From NCBI GenBank assembly GCA_937864465.1, contig CALMJU010000017.1:1-48628 (forward strand): a DNA stretch of 48,628 bases, given 5' to 3'. Position 1 is the first letter of the stretch. The number at the start of each line of letters is the position of its first letter. The notes under the pieces are model-generated. The model had not been told where the DNA came from, did not search any database, and worked only from the letters and a program-made list of their open reading frames with translations. Source of the DNA: an uncultured Acidobacteriota bacterium (GTDB lineage Bacteria > Acidobacteriota > Polarisedimenticolia > Polarisedimenticolales > JAIQFR01). This document shows, piece by piece, positions 31,802 to 39,961 of the stretch. Both the position numbers and the translations under genes were made by a program.

Positions 31802-33310
31802 GTGGTGGCTTCCCCGAGAGCGACGGCGCCCGAAGGAGGATTCGACCGCGTCCGGCGGACGGCCGGCTTCTTCGCCGGCCCCGCGCTATTCGCCCTGGTC
31901 CTGCTCCTCCCGGCGCCGGGCATCTCGCCGGAGGCGCACCGCCTCGCCGCCGTCCTCGCCTGGGTGCTCGTCTTCTGGGTCTCCGAGGCGATCCCGATCC
32001 CCGCGACCGCCCTGCTCGGCCCCGTCCTCTGCGTCCTCCTCGGGATCGCGGAGCCGGCGATGGTCCTCGCCCCCTTCGCCCATCCGATCGTCTTCCTGTT
32101 CCTGGGTAGCTTCCTCCTCGCCGAGGGGATGATCGTCCACCGCCTCAACGAGCGCGCCGCGCTGATGGTCCTCTCGGTCCGCTGGTTCCTGAAGAAGCCG
32201 GGCCGGCTCGCGCTCGCGGTCGGCGCGATTCCCTTCCTGGTCTCGATGTGGATCAGCGACAGCGCGACGACCGCCATGATGTACCCGATCCTCCTGGGGA
32301 TCCTGGCGACCTTCCCGAAGGAAGGCGCGCCGGCCGGAGGGGGCCGGTTCGAGACCGGCCTCCTTCTGACGATTGCCTACGCGGCGCTGATCGGCGGGAC
32401 CGGGACACCGGTCGGCACCCCCCCGAACCTGATCGGGATCGGGATGCTCGAGAAGCTCGCGGGGGTCCGCATCCCGTTCTTCCAGTGGATGCTCCTCGCG
32501 ATCCCGATCGCCCTCGCGGTCGGCGCGGCCATGTTCGCCTGGACGGCGCTCATCTTCCCCGCGGCGCGCGTGGATCCCGAGGCGACCGGGGCCGCCGTCC
32601 GGGAGATGCGGGCCCGGCGCGGCCCTTGGACGCGCGGCGAGAAGAACGTGCTCTTCGCGTTCCTCGTCGCGGTGTTTCTCTGGGTGTTCCCCGGCGTCGT
32701 CGCCTCGATCGCCGGGCCGCAGTCGGAGCTCTTCCGGTTCTGCGAGCGGCACCTCCCCGAGGGGGTCGCGTCGCTCGTCGCCGCGCTCCTCCTCTTCCTC
32801 CTCCCCGTGGACTGGCCGTTGCGGAAGTTCACGCTGGCCTGGTCCGAGGCCCTCCGAATCGACTGGGGGACGATCCTCCTCTTCGGGGGAGGGCTGGCGC
32901 TCGGCGGCCTGATGTTCTCGACCGGGCTCGCGGACGCGCTCGGCCGTGGGCTGATCGCGCTCTCCGGCGTCACGTCGCTCTGGGGGCTCACGGCGCTCGC
33001 GATCGGCCTCGCCATCCTGATGACCGAGATGACCTCGAACACGGCGACCGCGAACATGCTCGTCCCGATCTTCATCGCGCTCGCAAGCTCGATCGGCGTC
33101 AGCCCGGTCCCGCCGGCGATCGGCGTCTGCATGGGGGCGAGCATGGCGTTCATGCTCCCGGTGTCCACGCCGTCGAACGCGATCGTCTACGGCTCGGGCC
33201 GCGTCCCGATCACGGCGATGATCCGGACCGGGTTCCTGCTCGACCTGACGAGCTTCCTCGTCGTCTGGGCCGGCCTTCGGATCCTCTGCCCCGCCCTCGG
33301 CCTCGTCTGA
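31802..33310 (+). CDS. DASS/SLC13-family sodium-coupled anion transporter
   Basis: The 502-residue membrane carrier has about 11-12 hydrophobic segments. Two SNT-type sites typical of sodium/dicarboxylate or sulfate carriers are present: WISDSATTAMMYP in the first half and EMTSNTATANMLVP followed by LPVSTPSNAIVYG in the second. GGTGTPVGTPPNLI precedes the middle loop. Substrate is not resolved. GTG 31802 (GTGGTG) follows GGAGGA. It diverges from the serine hydrolase gene. Confidence 0.92.
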   Translation: MVASPRATAPEGGFDRVRRTAGFFAGPALFALVLLLPAPGISPEAHRLAAVLAWVLVFWVSEAIPIPATALLGPVLCVLLGIAEPAMVLAPFAHPIVFLFLGSFLLAEGMIVHRLNERAALMVLSVRWFLKKPGRLALAVGAIPFLVSMWISDSATTAMMYPILLGILATFPKEGAPAGGGRFETGLLLTIAYAALIGGTGTPVGTPPNLIGIGMLEKLAGVRIPFFQWMLLAIPIALAVGAAMFAWTALIFPAARVDPEATGAAVREMRARRGPWTRGEKNVLFAFLVAVFLWVFPGVVASIAGPQSELFRFCERHLPEGVASLVAALLLFLLPVDWPLRKFTLAWSEALRIDWGTILLFGGGLALGGLMFSTGLADALGRGLIALSGVTSLWGLTALAIGLAILMTEMTSNTATANMLVPIFIALASSIGVSPVPPAIGVCMGASMAFMLPVSTPSNAIVYGSGRVPITAMIRTGFLLDLTSFLVVWAGLRILCPALGLV

Positions 33311-33326
33311 CGCGCCCGGCCGCCGC

Positions 33327-34826
33327 CTACGGGAGCGGGCACGCCGCGCCGAGGCGCTCCGTCCCGTCGGTCCCCCAGCCGAGGGTGCCCTCGCCGGCGG
33401 GACACGCGTTCTGCGCGCGGACCAGGTAGTGGAAGACCGTGCCGGGCCCCGGCACGGCGCCGTCGCGCGCGACGCGGTCGGTCCCGTCGTCGCTCTCGAC
33501 GCAGACCGCCGGGCCGAGGAAGTCGAACGGGACCTCGGATCGCAGGACGTCGTAGGCCAGGACGGTCGAGCCCTCCTCGCCGGGAGGGAACCACTGGATC
33601 ACGCTCTCGCCCGTGGCGGCGTCCCGCGCCACGCGGACCTGCCGGACCTCGCCGGGCGGCCCCCAGACGACCGGGTCCGCGGGATCGCAGTCGCAGGGGT
33701 CTCCGGCGCGGTCGCCGTCGACGTCCCCCTGGTCGGGATTCGGCAGGCCCGGGCAGTTGTCCAGCGACTCCTCGACGCCGTCCCCGTCGAGGTCGCCGAG
33801 GCAGTCCGACGGGCACGACAGCTCGTCCTCCGTCCCGTCGCATCGCCCGTCGCCGCACGCGGGCGGGACCGCCCAGGCGAACTCCGTCGCGCGCGTGACC
33901 TCGGCCCAGAGGCCGAGGCATCCGGTCGCCTCGTCGCAGACGTTGACGCGGTTGCACGACCCGCCCTCGTCCCAGATCCAGTCCGCGGGGGCCCGGGCGA
34001 GCACGCCCTCGACTTGCATCACGTCGCCGCGCTCGTCCAGGCTGACGACGGCGGACCCGCTGTTCCCCCCGAAGGTGTCGAGATCGTCCGTGAATGCGTC
34101 CAGGTCGGACCCGAAGCACCCGGGCAGGGCCTCCCGGACCGTCGCGCCGGAGAGCCCCGTGGCGCCGATCGGCTCGGGCCCCCCGGCGATCTTCACGGGG
34201 ATGCCGCTCGGATGGCCGATCAGGAGAAGCCCCGCCACCCGGTCGTCGAGCTCCACGACCCCCTCGCGGCGGAGCGGCAACGGTTGCTGGAGACCGTCCA
34301 CCGGCCGGTCCATCCGCAGTACGGCCCAGTCGATCGCTCCGGACTCCACGCGCGCGACGATCTCCTGGCAGCGGTAGACGTCGCTCTTCGGGAACCGGGT
34401 CTGCGGCACGCCGGCGTCGAGCATCCGGTAGCCGAAGACGAACGCCGCGTCGCCGCATTCCGCCGCGTTCCGTACGCAGTGCCCCGCGGTCACGAGGAGG
34501 TCGCGATCCACGAGGAAGCCGCTGCAGAACGCGGACGTCAGCTGCGAGTAGAACCTCTCGTCGGCGCAGAGATCGTGGTACTCGCCGAGCGTGGGAGCCG
34601 GGATCAGGACACAGTCGTCGACCCCGCAGGAAACGCTCGCGGCCTGGATGAGGGCCACGTTGGAGCGGAGGGCGACCCGAGCCCAGATCTCGTCCGACGG
34701 GAGGTCCCACGGCTCCATCCGATCGTCCGTCCCGTAGACGACGCCGAAGGAAGGCGCCGACGCCGCCGCGGCGAGAAGCGAGCAAGCCACGACGGCCAGG
34801 ACCTCGCGGCGATTCGGGCAAGGCAT
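33327..34826 (-). CDS. Secreted trypsin-like serine protease with calcium-binding repeats
   Basis: 499 residues. A leader (1-28) is followed by a chymotrypsin-fold protease with H116 (TAGHC), a candidate D166 (AIDWAVLRMD) and S256 (GGNSGSA), many cysteines, and a thrombospondin-type-3-like calcium region (345-380, DLDGDGVEE then DQGDVDGDRAGD). A fibronectin-III-like domain (about 388-485, VRQVRVARDAATGESVIQW) closes it. The modular build suggests an extracellular protease. The leader begins MPCPNRREVLAVVACSLLA; the RR could route it to Tat, but the FLK-type motif is weak. It ends 16 bp from the convergent carrier gene. Confidence 0.87.
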   Translation of the reverse strand: MPCPNRREVLAVVACSLLAAAASAPSFGVVYGTDDRMEPWDLPSDEIWARVALRSNVALIQAASVSCGVDDCVLIPAPTLGEYHDLCADERFYSQLTSAFCSGFLVDRDLLVTAGHCVRNAAECGDAAFVFGYRMLDAGVPQTRFPKSDVYRCQEIVARVESGAIDWAVLRMDRPVDGLQQPLPLRREGVVELDDRVAGLLLIGHPSGIPVKIAGGPEPIGATGLSGATVREALPGCFGSDLDAFTDDLDTFGGNSGSAVVSLDERGDVMQVEGVLARAPADWIWDEGGSCNRVNVCDEATGCLGLWAEVTRATEFAWAVPPACGDGRCDGTEDELSCPSDCLGDLDGDGVEESLDNCPGLPNPDQGDVDGDRAGDPCDCDPADPVVWGPPGEVRQVRVARDAATGESVIQWFPPGEEGSTVLAYDVLRSEVPFDFLGPAVCVESDDGTDRVARDGAVPGPGTVFHYLVRAQNACPAGEGTLGWGTDGTERLGAACPLP

Positions 34827-34904
34827 GGGAGCACCCCCTTCCGAACGGCTCCGGCCTCCTCATAATCTACGCCGAACCGTCTCCCGCGTCCGGGAGAAGG
34901 AGCT

Positions 34905-34932
34905 TTGAGGGCGCCGGTGCCGGTGATATTGT
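34905..34932 (+). promoter_or_regulatory. Candidate promoter for the first TonB receptor gene
   Basis: TTGAGG (34905-34910) and TATTGT (34927-34932) are spaced by 16 bp, about 65 bases upstream of the ATG at 34997. They lie in the divergent intergenic region with the protease gene. Confidence 0.35.
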
Positions 34933-34996
34933 GCGTCATCCGTTTGCCCGAAAGGGCTCCCGGATCCGTTCCGATCCGCAGCACGAAGGAGATGGC

Positions 34997-36946
34997 ATGG
35001 CTCGACCGCGCGGCGCCCTTTCCCGGACCCTCGCCGCGATCGTCCTCCTCGCCGCGTGGGCGGCGTGGGCCCCGCCGGCTCCGGCCGAGGAGGCCAAGGA
35101 CGAGAAGGCCACCGAGACGAAGGAAGCCGAGAGGTCCAGGATCACGGAGGAGATCCTCGTCGTCGGGAAGGCCCCCAAGGACCTCCCGCTGGCCACGGTC
35201 TCGACGCTCGACTCGGCCCGGATCGAGGCGATGGCGCCCCGGGACCTCGGGGACGTCGTCCGGTACGTTCCGGGGTCCCTCGTGACCTTCGGGGACAAGG
35301 ACACCTACACGCTGAAGCTCCGCGGCATCGACGCCCGGCGGATCGCCCTGCTCCTGGACGGCGTGCCGGTCTACGAGCCGTACTTCGGCACGTTCGACCT
35401 CAAGACGATCTCGGCCGGAGGCATCGACACCCTCCAGGTGACCAAGGGCCCGTCGTCCGTCCTCTACGGGCCGAACACCCTGGGCGGCCTGGTCAACGTG
35501 ATCACGAAGAGGCCCACGGAGCGCCCGCTCCTGTCCCTCTCCGCGAGCTGGGGCGACGAGAGCACGCGCAGCCTCGGGGCGGACGGCTCGTACTCGTGGG
35601 GGAAGATCGGGCTCTCGGCCGACGCCCTCTACCAGGACTCGGACGGCTTCACCTATCCCGACCCCGAGGACGGGGAGACCTCGCGCGACAACAGCGACTA
35701 CGAGCGCCTGAACCTCAACGCCAAGCTCTTCTGGTGGCCGTCGAGCAAGACGGAGCTCATGGTCAACGCCGGGATCTACCGGTCCGAGTACGGGATGCCC
35801 CCCGCGCTCTTCACCCAGCGGGTCCGCTACTGGCGATTCCCGAAGTGGGACCGCACGACCTTCAACGCGGGCGGCTTCACCTCGCTTGGAGGGGACGCGA
35901 CGCTCCGGTTCCGCGCCTTCCACGTCAACTACTACAACACGCTCGATTGGTTCGAGGACGAGGCGATGACCGTGCTCGACTCGTCGAGCACCTACGACAA
36001 TTCCGTAGACGGCGGCTTCGCCCTGGCCGAGATCCCGGCGGGCGAGAGGAACGAGATCAAGGCCAGCCTGACCTACCAGCGGGACGTCGCCCGGATCCAG
36101 GACGACGTGGGCCTACCCTGGGACAAGTACGACCAGGCCACCTACTCGGCGGGGATCGAGGACCATTTCGGCCTGACGGACGAATGGAAGCTCATCGGAG
36201 GCCTGAGCCTGGACTACATCGACAAGTACGTCTCGGGAGACAACAACGATGCGTTGAACCCGCTCCTCGGCGTGAAGTACACGCCCAGCGAGGACCTCGA
36301 CTTCCATCTCTCGGTGGCGCGCAAGTCCCGCTTCCCCTCGATGCGCTCCCTGTACTCCACGAGCTCGGGGAACCCCGACCTCCTCGCCGAGTCGGGCAAG
36401 AGCGCCGAGTTCGCGGCGACGTGGAACGGCCCCGTGTACGTGACCGGATCGGTGTTCGCCTACCGCTTCGAGGACTTCATCGACTCGATCCGGCTCGAGG
36501 ACGGGACGCGCCTGTACGTCAACATCGGGGAGGCCCGCATCGACGGCCTCGAGGTCCAGGTCCAGAAGAGCATCCGCTGGTTCTCGGGGATGGTGAACTA
36601 CACGTACCTGAGCCACAGGAACGAGACGGACGACCGGCCGCTGGACGCGCAGCCGGACCACAACGCCAGCCTCGACCTGTGCTTCCGCCCCGGGGGCGGG
36701 TTCCGGATCAGCCTCTTCGGGCTCTACGGCTCGCAGTCGTGGTGGTACGACTCCTCGACGAGCTCGCTCCTGACGATCCCCTCGTACCTCCACCTGGACG
36801 CGATCGCCGCCTACCGGTTCCTGGAGCGGTACGAGGTGTTCGCGAAGCTGGGGAACGCCTTCGACCAGTACGTCTACACGGAGCCGGGATTCCCCTGGCG
36901 AGGGAGGTACCTCGAGGTCGGCATCCGGGCGGACGTGCTGAGGTAG
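34997..36946 (+). CDS. TonB-dependent outer-membrane receptor
   Basis: 649 residues: signal peptide (to about 30, PAPAEEA), a TonB-box-like stretch (EEILVVGK), plug domain (about 55-170, LKLRGIDARRIALLLDGVPV and KGPSSVLYGPNTLGGLVNVI) and a 22-strand-type barrel. The last residues are IRADVLR rather than the usual terminal aromatic, a small oddity for outer-membrane insertion. No substrate clue lies next to it. ATG 34997 has AAGGAG upstream; another ATG five bases earlier is out of frame. Ligand could be a siderophore, cobamide or sugar. Confidence 0.92.
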   Translation: MARPRGALSRTLAAIVLLAAWAAWAPPAPAEEAKDEKATETKEAERSRITEEILVVGKAPKDLPLATVSTLDSARIEAMAPRDLGDVVRYVPGSLVTFGDKDTYTLKLRGIDARRIALLLDGVPVYEPYFGTFDLKTISAGGIDTLQVTKGPSSVLYGPNTLGGLVNVITKRPTERPLLSLSASWGDESTRSLGADGSYSWGKIGLSADALYQDSDGFTYPDPEDGETSRDNSDYERLNLNAKLFWWPSSKTELMVNAGIYRSEYGMPPALFTQRVRYWRFPKWDRTTFNAGGFTSLGGDATLRFRAFHVNYYNTLDWFEDEAMTVLDSSSTYDNSVDGGFALAEIPAGERNEIKASLTYQRDVARIQDDVGLPWDKYDQATYSAGIEDHFGLTDEWKLIGGLSLDYIDKYVSGDNNDALNPLLGVKYTPSEDLDFHLSVARKSRFPSMRSLYSTSSGNPDLLAESGKSAEFAATWNGPVYVTGSVFAYRFEDFIDSIRLEDGTRLYVNIGEARIDGLEVQVQKSIRWFSGMVNYTYLSHRNETDDRPLDAQPDHNASLDLCFRPGGGFRISLFGLYGSQSWWYDSSTSSLLTIPSYLHLDAIAAYRFLERYEVFAKLGNAFDQYVYTEPGFPWRGRYLEVGIRADVLR

Positions 36947-37350
36947 GAGCCCGCCGGCGAGGCACGAAGAGGACGGCGCCGGGGAAGAGGACCGCGGCGC
37001 AGGCGTCCGCTCCCTCCCCGTCGCGATGGACTACCTGCCCGCAGTCGAGACGAGCACGAGACGGTTGCGACGAAGAGTCGGTGCGAGGCCGGCGGACGGA
37101 GCCGTCCCGATGCGATTCGCGCGACGGCGTGCTTGATCCCGCCCGAACCGTCGTCATATCATCCGGCGTCGGTGCCGCCGGTCGCGTGTTCCACCGCCGG
37201 GCCGAGCATGAGCCGCTCGAGCGCGCCCGCGCCGGTCCGTTCGGGGGCGTCCGGGCGGATCGCTTCGCGACGAGCATCGCGCCGTCCGCCGCGAGAGCGA
37301 AGCGGACGCGGGTGGACGACGCGAGGCGCGGGAGAGGGAGGGGCCTCGTC
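36947..37350. other. 404-bp intergenic region
   Basis: I see no credible gene or RNA here. A candidate promoter for the next gene lies at 37133-37162, leaving a leader of about 180 bases. No strong terminator hairpin for the TonB receptor was identified. Confidence 0.6.
37133..37162 (+). promoter_or_regulatory. Candidate promoter for the YfhO-like gene
   Basis: TTGATC (37133-37138) and TATCAT (37157-37162) are spaced by 18 bp, a fair sigma70-type match in otherwise GC-rich DNA. Confidence 0.4.
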
Positions 37351-39774
37351 GTGAACTCCTTCGCCTTCTCCCCGCCCGAGGAGCCGGGCTCCCGGCGCGG
37401 ACGGCTCGCAGGGATCGCTCTCTTCGCTCTGTTCGCGGCGTGGTACTTCCGCGACGTGCTCGGCGGCGGACTCTTCTACCTGTTGGACTTCCACCAGACG
37501 TTCGAGCCGCTCCGAACCGTCTATTCCGATGCCGTGCGGCGGGGGTCGCTGCTGTGGAGCCCGCGACTGGGCAACGGCGCTCCCCTGCTGGCGAACCCGC
37601 TCTACGCCGCGCTCTACCCGCCGAACCTCCTCTGCGCCGTCTTCCCGACCGCGGCAGCGCTCACCGTGCTCTCGGTGCTGCACATCCTGTGGGGATCCGC
37701 CGGCGCATGGCGTCTGGCTCGGCTGTCCGGCCTGGGAGCCCCCGGCGCGTGGACCGCGGCGGTGGTGTTCGGCTTCAGCGGGGCCTCCGCGTCCGCCACC
37801 GCGTACCCGAACCTCTCCTGGACGCAGGCGTGGCTTCCATGGCTGCTCGTGTCGTGGCAAGCCGCAACGGCGCCGGACCTCGGCGCTCGACGCCGGGTCG
37901 CGAGCACGCTTGTGCTGGGGCTCGTGGCCGCGCTGCTGCTCACCCTCGGCGACCCGTTCATCCTCGCCGCCGCGGCGATCGCCCTCGCCGTGATGGCCGT
38001 CTCGGAAACCGCGCGGCGCTTTCGCCGGACGAGGAGCGGCCTGGTCGCGTTGTGGGTCCCGTCCGGCGCGGCGATCGTCGTCGCGCTGGTGCTCGCCTTC
38101 CCGCTCCTTGCGGCACTCTGCGCCTACGCTCCCTACTCGATGCGCGGGATCGGCTTCAGGCCGGAGGGAGTGCAGTACTGGTCGCTTCACCCGGCGCTCG
38201 TTCTCGACATGCTGCTCCCGAGCCCGTTCGGCGATCTCCGATTGGAGGGCCCGGGAGGCTTCTGGGGGCAGGCCGTCGCCCCCGAGAAGGGGTTCCCGCT
38301 CTTCCGCGGCCTCTACGTCGGTGCGTTGACGTCGGCGCTGGCGATTCTCGGAGCACTGCGCAGATGGCGTTGGCGCCCCGCGACGCTGACGTTGGCCTGT
38401 GTGTTCTTCCTGCTGGCGCTCGGCCGCTACGGACCGCTGTATCCCGCGCTGAGCGCCATGCCGCTGGTTCGAGCCCTGCGGTTCCCCGTGAAGTGGATGC
38501 TTCCCCTGCTGCTCCCTCTCGCACTGCTCGCGGGCAGCGGCGTGCGAGCGATGCAGGGGGGAGAAGGGTCCGGAGATCTCGCGCGCCGCCGCGCGCTCGC
38601 CGTCCTTCTGTCCGTGGCGGGACTCCTCGCCTTCCTTACCCTCTCCACCTCCGCCGGTATCGACGGATGGCTCGTCGGCCTTGCCGGAGACGGGGCCGTG
38701 TCCGGACGGCTCCGCGCGGAGACGCTCAGCAGGATTCGAGGCGACTTCGCGCTCGCCTCGGGGCTCGCCGCGATCCCGGTGCTGCTCGCGGCGGGGGCGC
38801 TGTGGCTTCCCTCCCGGCGCGGCGGGCGGTGGGCGGCGCCCGTTCTCGCGATGCTCGTGACGCTGGACGTGGGAATCGCGAACCCGCGGTTCGCGCCGAC
38901 GGTCCCCAGATCGTTCTACGACGAGGTGCCGGAAGCGGTGCGGGTGCTGCGCGAGGAGGCCGAGGGCCTCGGCAGGGTCTGGATCGAGGACCCGACGGTC
39001 GCGTCGGCTCGGCCGCTCCTGCGCTCGGAGCGCTCGGTCGACCGGTCCTGGTGGCAGCGGCGGGTGGTGATGGGTCGCGTGGGAGCGGCGTACGGGCTGG
39101 ATCTCGCCTTCCCCCTGGACACGGAGCTGCTCGCCCCCGTCGACTACACCCGATTGCGCGTGCTCCTCGAAAGCGCGCCGGCGCGCGAGAAGCTGATGCT
39201 GCTCGGTGCGGCAGGGGTAACGCACGCGGTTGCGTACCGCCTCGCGGACGAGCCGTTTCTCGAGCGTGTCGCCGTGCTGCCGAGCCAGACCTCTCCGCCT
39301 CAGATCGTGTGGCGCAACCGGCTCGCCGTGCCGCGCGCTCGCCTGGTCCCGACCCTGCTTCCGTACGAAGGAGACACGGGCTTCATCGAGGCCGTCGGGA
39401 GCCGCCCCGAGGACCTCTTCCAGCGAGTCGCTCTCGTGGAAATCGGAGAGCTGAGCGCCCACGGGATCTCTCCGCAGAGCCTCGCGCCTCCCGTGTGGGA
39501 CGGCGCGCCCGTGAGCCCCGGCACGGCGGAGATCCTGGAGGATCGCGGCGACGTCCTGCGCCTTCGCACGCGCGGTAAGGCGGCGTACCTCGTCCTGAGC
39601 GACGTGCTGCTTCCGGGATGGGTCGCCTCCGTGGACGGCGTGGAAACGCCGCTGCTGCGCGCGGACTACGCCTTCCGAGCTCTTCCGCTCGCGGCCGGAG
39701 AGCACGACGTCCGAATGCGGTATCGGGTGTCGAGAAGCTGGGCGGGCCGCCGGCCGCAGGAACCGCCCGGCTAG
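37351..39774 (+). CDS. YfhO-like large multi-span membrane protein
   Basis: About 807 residues from GTG 37351 (MNSFAFSPPEEPGSRRGRLA), with GGGAGGGG upstream. About 12 hydrophobic segments occupy the first 500 residues, beginning GIALFALFAAWYFRDVLGGG. The loop after the first span has DFHQTFEPLRTV, similar to the acidic-loop region of GT-C glycosyltransferase-like proteins. The last 300 residues are soluble and include a beta domain (LSDVLLPGWVASVDGVETPL) characteristic of YfhO proteins, some of which glycosylate lipoteichoic acid. Donor and acceptor are unknown. No polysaccharide cluster is adjacent. A start further upstream in frame is possible. Confidence 0.82.
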   Translation: MNSFAFSPPEEPGSRRGRLAGIALFALFAAWYFRDVLGGGLFYLLDFHQTFEPLRTVYSDAVRRGSLLWSPRLGNGAPLLANPLYAALYPPNLLCAVFPTAAALTVLSVLHILWGSAGAWRLARLSGLGAPGAWTAAVVFGFSGASASATAYPNLSWTQAWLPWLLVSWQAATAPDLGARRRVASTLVLGLVAALLLTLGDPFILAAAAIALAVMAVSETARRFRRTRSGLVALWVPSGAAIVVALVLAFPLLAALCAYAPYSMRGIGFRPEGVQYWSLHPALVLDMLLPSPFGDLRLEGPGGFWGQAVAPEKGFPLFRGLYVGALTSALAILGALRRWRWRPATLTLACVFFLLALGRYGPLYPALSAMPLVRALRFPVKWMLPLLLPLALLAGSGVRAMQGGEGSGDLARRRALAVLLSVAGLLAFLTLSTSAGIDGWLVGLAGDGAVSGRLRAETLSRIRGDFALASGLAAIPVLLAAGALWLPSRRGGRWAAPVLAMLVTLDVGIANPRFAPTVPRSFYDEVPEAVRVLREEAEGLGRVWIEDPTVASARPLLRSERSVDRSWWQRRVVMGRVGAAYGLDLAFPLDTELLAPVDYTRLRVLLESAPAREKLMLLGAAGVTHAVAYRLADEPFLERVAVLPSQTSPPQIVWRNRLAVPRARLVPTLLPYEGDTGFIEAVGSRPEDLFQRVALVEIGELSAHGISPQSLAPPVWDGAPVSPGTAEILEDRGDVLRLRTRGKAAYLVLSDVLLPGWVASVDGVETPLLRADYAFRALPLAAGEHDVRMRYRVSRSWAGRRPQEPPG

Positions 39775-39805
39775 AGGAGGACGGGCGGCTCCTTCCGCCT
39801 CGTGG

Positions 39806-39821
39806 GCCCGGCACGCCGGGC
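39806..39821. terminator. Short hairpin between convergent genes
   Basis: GCCCGG (39806-39811) pairs with CCGGGC (39816-39821) around a CACG loop in the gap between the YfhO-like and TonB receptor genes. Weak candidate without a T tract. Confidence 0.3.
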
Positions 39822-39961
39822 TCCGGCATCGCGAGCGGCCTCGTCCCGGAACGCTCCGGATTTTCCGACCGCGCAGGCGCGCGATCGCAGGAGGGGCGGG
39901 CCGCGGAGCGCACGCGCCTCGGGGAGGAGTTCCGACTCTTCCCGACGCCCCTCGCGCTCGC

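Noticed and set aside
35056-37350. Long upstream extension of the YfhO-like frame
   Set aside because: It overlaps the TonB receptor out of frame, has a low-complexity R/P/G composition, and lacks the first membrane span until 37351.
37133-37354. 73-codon plus-strand frame
   Set aside because: Low-complexity S/R/P composition, no ribosome site, and it overlaps a likely promoter.
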